From contig CAIJXA010000074.1 of assembly GCA_903824515.1 (NCBI GenBank), forward strand, positions 1-16,687: 16,687 bases of DNA, in the 5' to 3' direction. Below are positions 1 to 7,591 of this stretch, one piece after another. The notes beneath the pieces are model-generated. The model was not told where the DNA came from. It ran no database searches and worked only from the letters and a program-made list of their open reading frames with translations. The DNA comes from an uncultured bacterium (GTDB lineage Bacteria; Patescibacteriota; Minisyncoccia; Moranbacterales; GWC2-37-73). A program made the position numbers and the translations under genes. The first letter of the stretch is position 1, and each line of letters begins with the position of its first letter.

Positions 1-3
1 AAA

Positions 4-29
4 CCGACATCAAAAATGTCGGTTTTTTT
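4..29 (+). terminator. Intrinsic terminator
   Basis: A perfect 7-bp stem (CCGACAT 4-10 with ATGTCGG 16-22) around a 5-nt loop is followed by seven T. The three A before the stem can pair with the first T residues. It would end a plus-strand gene lying left of the window. It also isolates the SPFH-like gene from upstream transcription. Confidence 0.85.
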
Positions 30-97
30 GTTGCCAAAATTTTAGTCAAAAAATCGCAATTGCGACAAATTGACCAACGCTGTGGCAAAAAAGCCGG

Positions 98-145
98 CCA
101 GCAACATTGCAACCATATGCATATGACTCAATTTGCAATGTCTGG
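98..145. repeat. Imperfect inverted repeat with a palindrome in its loop
   Basis: ACATTGCAA (104-112) pairs with TTGCAATGT (133-141). The stem extends outward through CCAG (98-101) and CTGG (142-145) with a two-base bulge. The loop holds the 12-bp palindrome CATATGCATATG (114-125). No T run follows, so it is not an obvious terminator. It could be a protein-binding site, an origin-like structure or a decayed palindromic repeat; the sequence does not decide. Confidence 0.45.
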
Positions 146-318
146 TGAAAATTTTATTTTTCGCCGCAAATTTTAAAAATAATTTTGGCTTATTTTAAGT
201 ACTTTTTGGCATTTTTGAATGCATTTTTGGGTGCAAAAACTTGACAAAAGCTTGAAAGTGTGCAATGCTCAAGTTTAAGTTTCTTGACAATCCATTTGTT
301 TGACGCTCTGCTTTTTGC

Positions 319-367
319 TGACCGCATTTTCATTGGAACGAGCTTCGCTCCTGTGAAAATGCGGTCA
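319..367. promoter_or_regulatory. Large stem-loop upstream of the SPFH-like gene
   Basis: A perfect 14-bp inverted repeat (TGACCGCATTTTCA 319-332 with TGAAAATGCGGTCA 354-367) encloses a second small hairpin (GAGC-TTC-GCTC, about 340-350). It ends 46 bp before the GTG start at 414, so in a transcript it would be a stable 5'-UTR structure. No T run follows. A role in attenuation, mRNA stability or regulator binding is possible but not shown. Confidence 0.5.
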
Positions 368-413
368 TAGTGATCGCAGGAATGCAAACAAACAATAAAC
401 AAGTGAGGTAAAT

Positions 414-1625
414 GTGAAAAAAAATGTGCTTTGGCGTGTGGTTTTGTCAGTACTTGTCTTCATTCTTTATGGATGGACAAATTATCTGGCGACACCAATC
501 GGAACGATTGCATCAGGAAACATTGCGGGAAAACAATTTGACAACAGCGATGCTGCCTATGTTACAACCCTTGTCGGAATGGACATGTTCAGCAATCTGC
601 ACGTACCATTTTTTCTCGTGCTTTTGGTCTTGATGGCGATCTGGTGGAAACCAGCCGCAAATCTGATTCGGAAATCAGGAGTCACGGCGATCCCGATTAT
701 TCTATTGTCATTAATGAGCTTTGCACCTAAAAACGCAAGTGCTTATTACGACAAACAGAACTGGGCGGAACCTATTTTTATCCTGCCAAATGAGTCGGCT
801 TTCTTTCTTAAAGAAGTTGGTGAAAACAGGGGGAATCAGACTCGTCTGAACTCAGAAGCATATCTTGCACAGAACGAGATCGCTGCAAAGCGTTACAACA
901 TTCCGCATGCAAAACTTCCGAACTCAGCATGGCTTGGTGACTTCTATGTGCCAACTGGTCGCTTAATAATTCTCGACAGGACTCCGTATACTCGCGAATG
1001 GGTCAAGGATGCCATGCGTGGAACGTCCAAACGCGATGAGTCATTCCACATGCAAACGAGAGACGGAATGAACTCAACAGTTGGCCTGGCCGTTGGGGCT
1101 TCTATAGACCCAGCAAATGCTCCTGGCTTTCTGTATCGTTTTGGGGTTAACGCTCCAGCAGGTTCCCGTACTGATCCGAAGGTAATTTTTACTTCAGTTT
1201 ATTACGGACGTAGTCTGGCTCAAATCATGGACACTGTGGTGAGAAACAAAGTCCAGCAATTGTTGAGTGCTCAGTATTCGAAGCGCACCTTTGACGAAGC
1301 AAATGCACAACTGCCAGAAATTATTGCCTCGGTTGAAAAAGACTTGCAAATCTGGGCAAAAACCATTGGTATCACCATTGATTTCCTCGGTTTGGCCGAT
1401 ACAGTGGAGTTTGATCCTGATGTGCAACAAGCGATCAACCGCGCTTATGTAGCAAAAACGCTTGCCCCAGGAGTTGGTACATTGGAACGCATGGCCGTAA
1501 TCAATGCAATGGAACATCGCTGGAACGGATGGCTTCCATGGACGCCATCGAGCCTTGGGGATATTTTCCGCAACATTTTCGGAATTAAATCCACGGCTCC
1601 AGCACCAGCCAAGGTAAGAAAGTAA
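414..1625 (+). CDS. SPFH/band-7-like membrane protein
   Basis: This is a 403-residue protein starting at GTG. A GAGG Shine-Dalgarno (405-408) sits 5 nt upstream, which fixes the start. Hydrophobic segments lie at about residues 5-22, 63-78 and 89-104. The third has a basic front and ends in NASA before YY, so it resembles an internal signal-peptide-like segment. Residues 120-330 look like an SPFH (stomatin/prohibitin) domain: a strand-rich part with MQTRDGMNSTVGLAVG, then a helical part with RNKVQQLLSAQYSKRTFDEA and ITIDFLGLAD. Such proteins form oligomeric membrane scaffolds that often affect proteases or lipid domains; the specific role here is unknown. The gene stands alone between two terminators and appears less A+T-rich than its neighbours, so horizontal transfer is possible. 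The family call rests on motif resemblance only. Confidence 0.7.
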   Translation: MKKNVLWRVVLSVLVFILYGWTNYLATPIGTIASGNIAGKQFDNSDAAYVTTLVGMDMFSNLHVPFFLVLLVLMAIWWKPAANLIRKSGVTAIPIILLSLMSFAPKNASAYYDKQNWAEPIFILPNESAFFLKEVGENRGNQTRLNSEAYLAQNEIAAKRYNIPHAKLPNSAWLGDFYVPTGRLIILDRTPYTREWVKDAMRGTSKRDESFHMQTRDGMNSTVGLAVGASIDPANAPGFLYRFGVNAPAGSRTDPKVIFTSVYYGRSLAQIMDTVVRNKVQQLLSAQYSKRTFDEANAQLPEIIASVEKDLQIWAKTIGITIDFLGLADTVEFDPDVQQAINRAYVAKTLAPGVGTLERMAVINAMEHRWNGWLPWTPSSLGDIFRNIFGIKSTAPAPAKVRK

Positions 1626-1652
1626 AGAAGTAAAAAGCTACATTAACCCAAG

Positions 1653-1690
1653 AGGGCTCTCATTATCTGATGCAGAGCCCTTTAACCTTT
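1653..1690 (+). terminator. Intrinsic terminator of the SPFH-like gene
   Basis: An 8-bp stem (AGGGCTCT 1653-1660 with AGAGCCCT 1674-1681) is followed by TTTAACCTTTTTA. It lies 28 bp past the stop codon. The T run is interrupted, so efficiency may be moderate. Confidence 0.75.
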
Positions 1691-1748
1691 TTAGGGGACA
1701 AAAATGCTAGAAATAATTTTCAATATTCCCTCTTTTCCAAAACTATGC

Positions 1749-1754
1749 TACAAT
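1749..1754 (+). promoter_or_regulatory. Possible extended -10 promoter
   Basis: TACAAT preceded by TGC reads as an extended -10 element (TGN plus TANAAT). No good -35 is visible. Transcription would begin near 1761, about 23 nt before the small ORF at 1784. Without the small ORF it could be the distal dnaE promoter. Confidence 0.4.
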
Positions 1755-1783
1755 CAAAATACTAAGATATCTTGCAAAACCCA

Positions 1784-1864
1784 ATGGCTGAGTCCCTGGG
1801 GGATGAAGATACTAAAACCATGAAAACTATTGATTCTACAATTATTACTGTGCGTATTTTATAG
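1784..1864 (+). CDS. Possible 26-residue small ORF or leader peptide
   Basis: The frame runs ATG to TAG and encodes MAESLGDEDT at its start and TIITVRIL at its end. It lies between a -10-like site (1749-1754) and a terminator-like hairpin that begins directly after the stop (1865-1889). No Shine-Dalgarno is visible. TATCTT (1768-1773) can pair with AAGATA across the start region, so the transcript may instead be a structured RNA. It could be a microprotein gene, a leader peptide controlling read-through into dnaE, or chance. Only comparison with relatives would decide. Confidence 0.25.
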   Translation: MAESLGDEDTKTMKTIDSTIITVRIL

Positions 1865-1889
1865 CCCGCTATTTATAGTGTGGTTTTTT
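1865..1889 (+). terminator. Terminator-like hairpin before dnaE
   Basis: The stem has CTA-TTTA-TAG at its core and extends through one G-T pair, one C-G pair, a mismatch and a C-G pair, and is followed by six T (1884-1889). It is weaker than the other terminators here. It could end the small transcript from about 1761 or act as an attenuator upstream of dnaE. Confidence 0.45.
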
Positions 1890-2020
1890 AATTTTCAATT
1901 TTAAATTTAAAATTTTTAAACAATTCTCAAATATCAAATTTTAAAATTTTTAATTTCAGCTAAGGGCTGATCCGCCGAGGGCGGACATTTCAAATTTCAA
2001 ATTAAAAATTTCAAATTAAT
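1890..2020. repeat. A+T-rich heptamer repeats and hairpin upstream of dnaE
   Basis: The spacer is built of 7-bp variants such as ATTTCAA and ATTAAAA, clearest at 1987-2020. One G+C-rich hairpin interrupts it: TCCGCC (1971-1976), loop GAG, GGCGGA (1980-1985). No Shine-Dalgarno precedes the dnaE ATG, so translation probably starts from an unstructured A+T-rich leader. The hairpin has no T run and may be a small mobile palindromic repeat. Confidence 0.6.
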
Positions 2021-2023
2021 TTT

Positions 2024-5000
2024 ATGAAATATACTCATCTCCACGTTCACTCCCACTATTCCCTGCTTGACGGCTTGGGGAAGATTGACGATTTAATGGA
2101 TCGCGCCAAAGAGCTAGGCATGGATTCGATTGCGCTGACTGATCACGGGGTGATGTATGGGGCGGTGGAACTTTTTATTAAAGCGAAGGAAAAAGGGATT
2201 AAGCCAATTATTGGCTGCGAGATGTATATTACGCCGAACGATTTGCATAGTAAAAATCCGATTGCCGAAGACCGCAAACGTCATCATTTAATTTTACTGG
2301 TTAAAAACGAGGAAGGTTATCATAATTTAATGAAGCTCGTTTCTATCGCGCATTTAGAAGGCTTTTACTATAAACCGCGCATCGACCGCAAAGTTTTGCG
2401 TCAATATGCCAAAGGTCTCATTGGACTTTCCGCTTGCGTGGAAGGAGAAATTCCTTCGCAAATTGTGATGGGAAATTATGACAAAGCCAAGCAGCTGGCT
2501 TTGGAATATCAGGATATTTTTGACAAAGATGGTTTTTTCTTGGAAGTTCAAAGTCACACCAAATTTTCCAATCAAGCCATTGCTAACGAAGGAATTTTCA
2601 AACTGGGAAAAGAATTGAACATTCCGGTCGTGGCAACTTGCGACGTGCACTATGTCAACAAAGAAGACGCCAGCGCTCAGGACATTTTGCTTTGCGTGCA
2701 AACTAATCGCAAAGTGGATGAAGTTGATCGCATGAATTTGATGGACTTTGATTTATCCTTGCGCAGCCCCGAGGAAGTCCTGGCGGGTTTTCCAGAAAAC
2801 CCAGAGGTGCTTTCAAACACGCAACTCGTGGTTGATCAATGTGATTTCAAATTGAAACTCGGCGAAACCCAACTCCCTCATTTTGATGTGCCTGAAGGTC
2901 ACACTGCAACATCATATTTGGTTGAACTTTGCGAAAAAGGTTTGAAGAAAAAATACAAAGTTGAAGAAATCACCGATGTGCATCGCGAGCGCATGGCCTA
3001 TGAACTTTCCGTGATTGAAAAATGCGGTTACGCTTCTTACTTTTTAATTGTGCAGGATTTCGTTAATTGGGCTAAGGACAACGGCATCATTGTTGGACCT
3101 GGACGCGGAAGTGCGGCCGGCAGTTTCATTTCCTATCTCACGGGAATCACCAACGTTGATCCAATTGAATATAATTTACTGTTCGAAAGATTCCTCAATC
3201 CAGAACGAGTCTCCATGCCTGATGTTGATATGGACTTTGCGGATAATCGTCGCGACGACGTGCTGAATTATGTTCGCCAAAAATATGGCAATGACCACGT
3301 TTCCCAAATTATTACCTTTGGAACCATGGCTGCCCGGGCTGCCATTCGCGACACTGGACGCGCCTTGGGATTTCCTTACGATTTTTGCAATAAAACTTCG
3401 CAGATGATTCCGATGTTCACTTCCATCAAAAAAGCCATTGAAGAAGTCCCCGAATTTAAAGAGCTTTATCACAATAACAAGGATGGAAAAAAATTAATTG
3501 ATAGTGCTATGCGTTTAGAGGGCGTTATTCGTCATGCTGGGATGCATGCTTGCGGAGTCGTGATTACGAAAGAACCCGTGACCTATTATTCCCCGATTCA
3601 GAATATCACCGGCTCGCGCGAAGGCACGGTAACGCAATACTCTTCTTCGACTAAATCTTCTTACGTGGAAAAAATTGGCCTGCTTAAGATGGACTTTTTA
3701 GGGCTCAAGAATCTCACCATTATTCAAGACACCCTGCGGATTGCTAAAAAAATTCATGGCGTTGACATTGATATTGATACCATTCCCATTGATGATCCGG
3801 AGGCTTTTAAGCTCCTCCAAGAAGCCCGCACGACCGGCGTTTTTCAATTAGAAAGTTCCGGCATGAAGCGTTATTTAAAATTATTGAAGCCAACCGTGAT
3901 TGAAGATATTATCGCAATGGTAGCGCTTTATCGCCCAGGACCAATGGATTGGATTCCAGATTTCATCTCTGGCAAGCACGGACGCAAAATCAAATATGTG
4001 CATCCAAAACTAGAACCAATTCTAGCCAATACTTACGGCGTCGCCGTTTATCAAGAACAAGTTATGCAAATTGCGCGCGACCTAGCCGGCTTTACCATGG
4101 GCGAAGCTGACGTCTTGCGTAAGGCAATGGGTAAGAAAATTTTTGAACTGATCAAAGAACAAAAAATTAAATTTGTCGAAGGATGCATCACTAACGGCAG
4201 CACAAAAGAAATTGCCGAAAAAGTTTTTTCTTTCATCGAACCTTTTGCGGGCTATGGTTTCAACCGCTCCCATGCTGCTTGCTATGCAATTATTGGTTAT
4301 CAAACTGCCTATCTCAAAGCCCACTATCCAGCTGCCTTCATGGCTGCGTTGCTGACCTCTGACCAGGACAACATTGACCGCATTGCCATTGAAGCAAGCG
4401 AGTGTCGAGAAATGGGCATCCAAGTTTTGGCACCAGATGTCAACGAAAGTTTTGAAGATTTTGCTGTGATTACTGAAGAAGATGGTTCTCAAAGAATTAG
4501 ATTCGGATTCAATGCCATCAAAAACGTGGGGCATGTCATTGCGCACGAAATTGTGGAAGAAAGAAAACGTGGTGGCAAATTCAAATCCTTGGCTGATTTT
4601 CTCACTAGAGTTGAAACGAAGGATCTCAACAAAAAATCCATTGACGCACTCGCCAAAGTTGGTGCACTCGACGAGCTCGGAGAACGAAATCAAATCATTG
4701 AAAGTATGGAACAAATTTTGATGTTCACCAAAAGCATGCAAAAACAAAAAAATTCCAACCAAGTCAGTCTATTTGGACAAGCAATTTTGGAAACTCCAAC
4801 CGTACCCTTGATTGAAACCCAGCCGGCCAGCAAACGCCAACAATTGCGTTGGGAAAAAGAATTGCTTGGTCTTTATGTTAGCGGACATCCAGCTCAGGAA
4901 TATCAGGGCTACATTGAAAAAGTGGCCGTGCCTTTGGACAAACTTTCCAAAGAAATGGTTGGTCAAAAAATTGCAGTCGGCGGTGTCATCCAAAAAGTGC

Positions 5001-5638
5001 AAAAGATTCTGACCAAGCGCCAAGAAACCATGCTCTTTGTGATGCTGGAGGACATGAAAGGCAAAATCGAAATTTTGGTTTTTCCAAAAGTGTTGGAAAA
5101 AATGGGCAGCGCTTGGGAAGAAGAAAAAATGATTATCGCTGAAGGAAAACTTTCCGACAAAGACGGCGCTTATAAATTAATTTGCGACGAAGTCCGTAAT
5201 CTTGACCGCAATGAAATCGAAAATTATTTGCGCGTTGAGGCCACCAAAAAAACTTACGCCAATAAAAATGATGATGAAAATCCTCACGGCGGAGCTGGCG
5301 TGGTCAATGACCAACATAGTTCAGTAATCAGTAACCAGTCATCAGTAACTAGTCACCAGAATTCAACAAACAATAATCCAGCACTTCTAGAGGCTGAGCC
5401 CCTAAAAGCTAGCGAAGCTAAAAGCTATAAGCTAATTGTGACCCTTCCCCAGGATGCCAATTCTGAAATGATTAGCAAGCTTTCCAAAACTTTCAATACT
5501 TGCCCATCAGGGCAGTGTAAAGTTTTTTTGCATCACCAAGCCAACAAACTTGAAACGCCTTTTTCTATCGAAAGCCAACCAAATATTCTCGATGAAATCA
5601 AAAACATTATTGCCGGAGGAACGGTTGAATTGATTTAA
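2024..5638 (+). CDS. dnaE: DNA polymerase III subunit alpha
   Basis: This is the replicative polymerase catalytic subunit, 1204 residues, close to the usual bacterial DnaE length. The N-terminal PHP domain (about 1-200) shows HLHVHSHYS, LTDHGVMYG and CDVHYV. The C-family palm has GPGRGSAAGSF (near 357) and the catalytic aspartates in PDVDMDF (near 398). The fingers/thumb include YQEQVMQIARDLAGF and EADVLRKAMGKK, followed by a helix-hairpin-helix region. An OB fold (about 980-1075) reads VGGVIQKVQKILTKRQ. The C-terminal part carries a Ser/Asn/Gln-rich insert at about 1100-1140, encoded by 7-bp tandem repeats (5322-5434), before a final conserved-looking tail. The ATG has no Shine-Dalgarno. DnaE works with the beta clamp and clamp loader, encoded elsewhere. 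The identity is secure. Confidence 0.98.
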   Translation: MKYTHLHVHSHYSLLDGLGKIDDLMDRAKELGMDSIALTDHGVMYGAVELFIKAKEKGIKPIIGCEMYITPNDLHSKNPIAEDRKRHHLILLVKNEEGYHNLMKLVSIAHLEGFYYKPRIDRKVLRQYAKGLIGLSACVEGEIPSQIVMGNYDKAKQLALEYQDIFDKDGFFLEVQSHTKFSNQAIANEGIFKLGKELNIPVVATCDVHYVNKEDASAQDILLCVQTNRKVDEVDRMNLMDFDLSLRSPEEVLAGFPENPEVLSNTQLVVDQCDFKLKLGETQLPHFDVPEGHTATSYLVELCEKGLKKKYKVEEITDVHRERMAYELSVIEKCGYASYFLIVQDFVNWAKDNGIIVGPGRGSAAGSFISYLTGITNVDPIEYNLLFERFLNPERVSMPDVDMDFADNRRDDVLNYVRQKYGNDHVSQIITFGTMAARAAIRDTGRALGFPYDFCNKTSQMIPMFTSIKKAIEEVPEFKELYHNNKDGKKLIDSAMRLEGVIRHAGMHACGVVITKEPVTYYSPIQNITGSREGTVTQYSSSTKSSYVEKIGLLKMDFLGLKNLTIIQDTLRIAKKIHGVDIDIDTIPIDDPEAFKLLQEARTTGVFQLESSGMKRYLKLLKPTVIEDIIAMVALYRPGPMDWIPDFISGKHGRKIKYVHPKLEPILANTYGVAVYQEQVMQIARDLAGFTMGEADVLRKAMGKKIFELIKEQKIKFVEGCITNGSTKEIAEKVFSFIEPFAGYGFNRSHAACYAIIGYQTAYLKAHYPAAFMAALLTSDQDNIDRIAIEASECREMGIQVLAPDVNESFEDFAVITEEDGSQRIRFGFNAIKNVGHVIAHEIVEERKRGGKFKSLADFLTRVETKDLNKKSIDALAKVGALDELGERNQIIESMEQILMFTKSMQKQKNSNQVSLFGQAILETPTVPLIETQPASKRQQLRWEKELLGLYVSGHPAQEYQGYIEKVAVPLDKLSKEMVGQKIAVGGVIQKVQKILTKRQETMLFVMLEDMKGKIEILVFPKVLEKMGSAWEEEKMIIAEGKLSDKDGAYKLICDEVRNLDRNEIENYLRVEATKKTYANKNDDENPHGGAGVVNDQHSSVISNQSSVTSHQNSTNNNPALLEAEPLKASEAKSYKLIVTLPQDANSEMISKLSKTFNTCPSGQCKVFLHHQANKLETPFSIESQPNILDEIKNIIAGGTVELI
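5322..5434 (+). repeat. Heptamer tandem repeats inside dnaE
   Basis: Five consecutive 7-bp units (CAGTAAT, CAGTAAC, CAGTCAT, CAGTAAC, TAGTCAC) occupy 5322-5356. A second run of AAAGCTA-type units follows at 5405-5434. They encode a low-complexity linker between the OB fold and the C-terminal tail. The reading frame is kept although the unit length is not a multiple of three. Confidence 0.75.
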
Positions 5639-5678
5639 ATAGCTAGCTTATTAGCTTTTCAGGAGAATAAAGAATAAA

Positions 5679-5710
5679 AAAAATCACCACAATTTGAAGT
5701 GGTGATTTTT
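5679..5710. terminator. Bidirectional terminator between convergent genes
   Basis: A perfect 12-bp stem (AAAAATCACCAC 5679-5690 with GTGGTGATTTTT 5699-5710) with an 8-nt loop. A residues before it and T residues after it let it terminate dnaE on the plus strand and the orphan gene on the minus strand. Confidence 0.9.
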
Positions 5711-5719
5711 GATTTAACA

Positions 5720-6784
5720 TTAATAGGTAGCTAACCGTTCTTTATCTTTAGAATCTGACCCGTCACCTAACCCATCCGTACATGGCATTCCTTTTCCTAT
5801 TTTCCGAGATTCAAGAATCGAACATTGAATCAAACCGGAATAGGGTTTTGATATCACCTCTGCTTTTTTCCCATCGAAATAATAATATGATGGATCAGTT
5901 GTTAGCCTATAAACAGTATGATCTGGACTGACATCTAAAATAGTCATCTCATCTCGCTCTGGGTATTTAGCTGCGGAAGGATTTGCCTTGAAATTCATAA
6001 CATCATAAAACTTATCATACCAGCTACTGGCTTTTCCACAGGTAAGCGTGACATTTCCAGACCCTTGAGAACCACCGCCATTTTCAGCGCTATTCAAGGA
6101 AATAAGATAAAATCCGTTTTCGCTCTTTAGAGAGAAAGAGCCAATAGTATCTTCAATCGGCACTAGCAATCGCGAATCGTATATTGATTGAAACGGCATG
6201 GTATTCAATGTATCTGTAACTAGACCAAGTTTTTCTGCTTCATCTTTTATTGATTTACCAATATTATCAGCATCCTTTTTCATGATTGACTTGTAAGATT
6301 CATAAGATTCACGGTGATCCACCGAAACAGGGTCATAAGGGTCATAAGTATCGTACTCAAACGTCCAGCTAGCTACACCTGGATAACCCACAAAAGGTTC
6401 ACTAGCCTTTCTTTTCCACCACAATAATTTAGGAGTACCTGCCGGATAGCTCCATTGACCATCATAAAGATTCCATTTACCGTCAGGTGTAACAATGTTC
6501 CTCAAAACATATTCTTTAATTGCTTCAAAATCTTTGCACGTTCCTGGTTCCACGGCAGGTTTGATATTTGAAACATCCGTAGTCACCGTTTGAAGATTTT
6601 GCTGATTGCTACTTTCTGGAGAACTATTCTCCACTGACTGTTCACTTGTTTGCGCAACTGACGCAGCGGGTTGATTTATCGGCGCTGGCGCTTTTTTCAG
6701 AAAAATATTTTCAAACACAACTCCTGTCGCCACAAGAATCAAAATAATGATTGCAATCTCAATGGTTTTTTTGTTGATGCTCAT
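5720..6784 (-). CDS. Membrane-anchored extracytoplasmic protein of unknown function
   Basis: This 354-residue protein has a hydrophobic segment at residues 9-26 after a short basic start, matching an N-terminal membrane anchor or uncleaved signal. A Ser/Gln/Asn/Pro-rich linker follows (about 32-78), then a folded-looking domain from about 80 with several Trp and Tyr and three widely spaced Cys (CKDF, LTCGKA, IQCSI, GMPCTD region). The protein probably sits outside the membrane. I recognise no family. A TATAAT box lies 27 bp upstream of the ATG, giving a short 5' UTR with no clear Shine-Dalgarno. The gene converges on dnaE and shares its terminator. Confidence 0.75.
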   Translation of the reverse strand: MSINKKTIEIAIIILILVATGVVFENIFLKKAPAPINQPAASVAQTSEQSVENSSPESSNQQNLQTVTTDVSNIKPAVEPGTCKDFEAIKEYVLRNIVTPDGKWNLYDGQWSYPAGTPKLLWWKRKASEPFVGYPGVASWTFEYDTYDPYDPVSVDHRESYESYKSIMKKDADNIGKSIKDEAEKLGLVTDTLNTMPFQSIYDSRLLVPIEDTIGSFSLKSENGFYLISLNSAENGGGSQGSGNVTLTCGKASSWYDKFYDVMNFKANPSAAKYPERDEMTILDVSPDHTVYRLTTDPSYYYFDGKKAEVISKPYSGLIQCSILESRKIGKGMPCTDGLGDGSDSKDKERLATY

Positions 6785-6810
6785 TTTTGTTTTTTAAGAT
6801 TTATACAAAC

Positions 6811-6836
6811 ATTATACCGAGAAGAAGAAGAAGAAG
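6811..6836 (-). promoter_or_regulatory. -10 box with GAA microsatellite in the promoter spacer
   Basis: On the minus strand TATAAT (6816 to 6811) lies 27 bp upstream of the ATG at 6784. The adjacent spacer is a (GAA)5-type trinucleotide repeat (about 6821-6836), read as TTC repeats in the direction of transcription. No consensus -35 stands at the ideal distance. Confidence 0.55.
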
Positions 6837-6857
6837 TTATCCACAACTCCAAAAATT

Positions 6858-6900
6858 AAAAAAACCACAAATCATACGACCGCTAGTAATTTGGTATTTT
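6858..6900 (-). terminator. Terminator of the Cas2-fold gene, copy 1 of a repeated module
   Basis: Read on the minus strand, ACCAAAT can pair with ATTTGTGGT (one bulged base) and seven T follow (6864 to 6858). Bases 6859-6884 are identical over 26 bp to 7485-7510, where the same module lies downstream of the next gene. The stem is weaker here than in copy 2. Confidence 0.6.
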
Positions 6901-6901
6901 C

Positions 6902-7465
6902 TTATTTTAACTTCAATTTAAAGTGCAGACACAATCCTGCTTCGTTTGTGAGATTCATTGCATCTCCGCACCTGACAAATCTGCGAATTTCATAAAACTC
7001 AACAATAAAGTTTATTTCATCTAGGCATGGATAAGGATGCACAAAAACAGATTTTTGAAGTTCAAAAAAATTTAACTCTTTCAGTTTTTCTCGTAGTACG
7101 TCCCGCCTATATTTCAGTTTTTCTGGGACATCAAACATAACGAGTCGCCACTTCCCGTCCCAATGAGATGGCTTCTTTATTTTTATTTGATGAATATGAA
7201 AATCCAAAATTTTCTTTTTGCCTTTCTCGGTGATCACAATCTTCACCGAGCCATCGGAGTTTTTGATGCCCCTAACTAATCTTTGTTGATAAAATTCCCG
7301 CACTGTGCGACGAAGATAATTTTCATCGATTGATTTCCAATCGCGCTTGGCAATTTTCAGCACCCGAAAATATTGCCTTGGCGATCCAGCTAGCCCAAGC
7401 GCAACGCCCGCTCCTAATAATAAAAGAATTTTTTGTTTTATCGGACTCTGAATTTTTCTACTCAT
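6902..7465 (-). CDS. Winged-helix plus Cas2-fold protein (PaaX/Cas2-like)
   Basis: This is a 187-residue protein. Residues 8-90 look like a PaaX-type winged helix, with an unusual hydrophobic stretch (ILLLLGAGVALGLAG, 13-27) and KIVITEKGKKKIL. Residues 105-187 resemble the Cas2 ferredoxin-like fold: WRLVMFDVPE, then RRDVLREKLKELNFFELQKSVFVHPY. Asp112 occupies the position of the Cas2 metal-binding aspartate. Stand-alone proteins of this design are often labelled Cas2 in CPR genomes. No CRISPR repeats or other cas genes occur in the window, so a transcriptional regulator or a non-CRISPR nuclease is more likely than an adaptation factor. The start is ATG; a TATAAA on the minus strand (7485 to 7480) would give a nearly leaderless mRNA. 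Confidence 0.75.
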   Translation of the reverse strand: MSRKIQSPIKQKILLLLGAGVALGLAGSPRQYFRVLKIAKRDWKSIDENYLRRTVREFYQQRLVRGIKNSDGSVKIVITEKGKKKILDFHIHQIKIKKPSHWDGKWRLVMFDVPEKLKYRRDVLREKLKELNFFELQKSVFVHPYPCLDEINFIVEFYEIRRFVRCGDAMNLTNEAGLCLHFKLKLK

Positions 7466-7484
7466 AACAAAAGTATTTTTTTAT

Positions 7485-7526
7485 AAAAAACCACAAATCA
7501 TACGACCGCTGGTATTTTGGTTTTTT
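7485..7526 (-). terminator. Terminator of the lysozyme-like gene, copy 2 of a repeated module
   Basis: On the minus strand ACCAAAAT pairs with ATTTGTGGT with one bulged G, followed by six T (7490 to 7485). It lies 66 bp past the stop at 7592 and overlaps the presumed promoter of the Cas2-fold gene. It shares a perfect 26-bp core with copy 1. Confidence 0.65.
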
Positions 7527-7591
7527 CTGTTTTTTATTTTTCTTTTAGCTTAGGCGCTAGTTTCAATTTTCTTAATTATTTCCAAAAAATT

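Noticed and set aside
190..402. 70-codon minus-strand frame upstream of the SPFH-like gene
   Set aside because: It crosses the large stem-loop, has no ATG with a Shine-Dalgarno and no recognisable protein character.
4082..4762. 226-codon minus-strand frame
   Set aside because: It is a shadow antisense to the conserved part of dnaE.
6859..7510. CRISPR-like pair of 26-bp repeats near a Cas2-fold gene
   Set aside because: Only two copies, about 600 bp apart with a gene between them, and both fit terminators. This is not an array.
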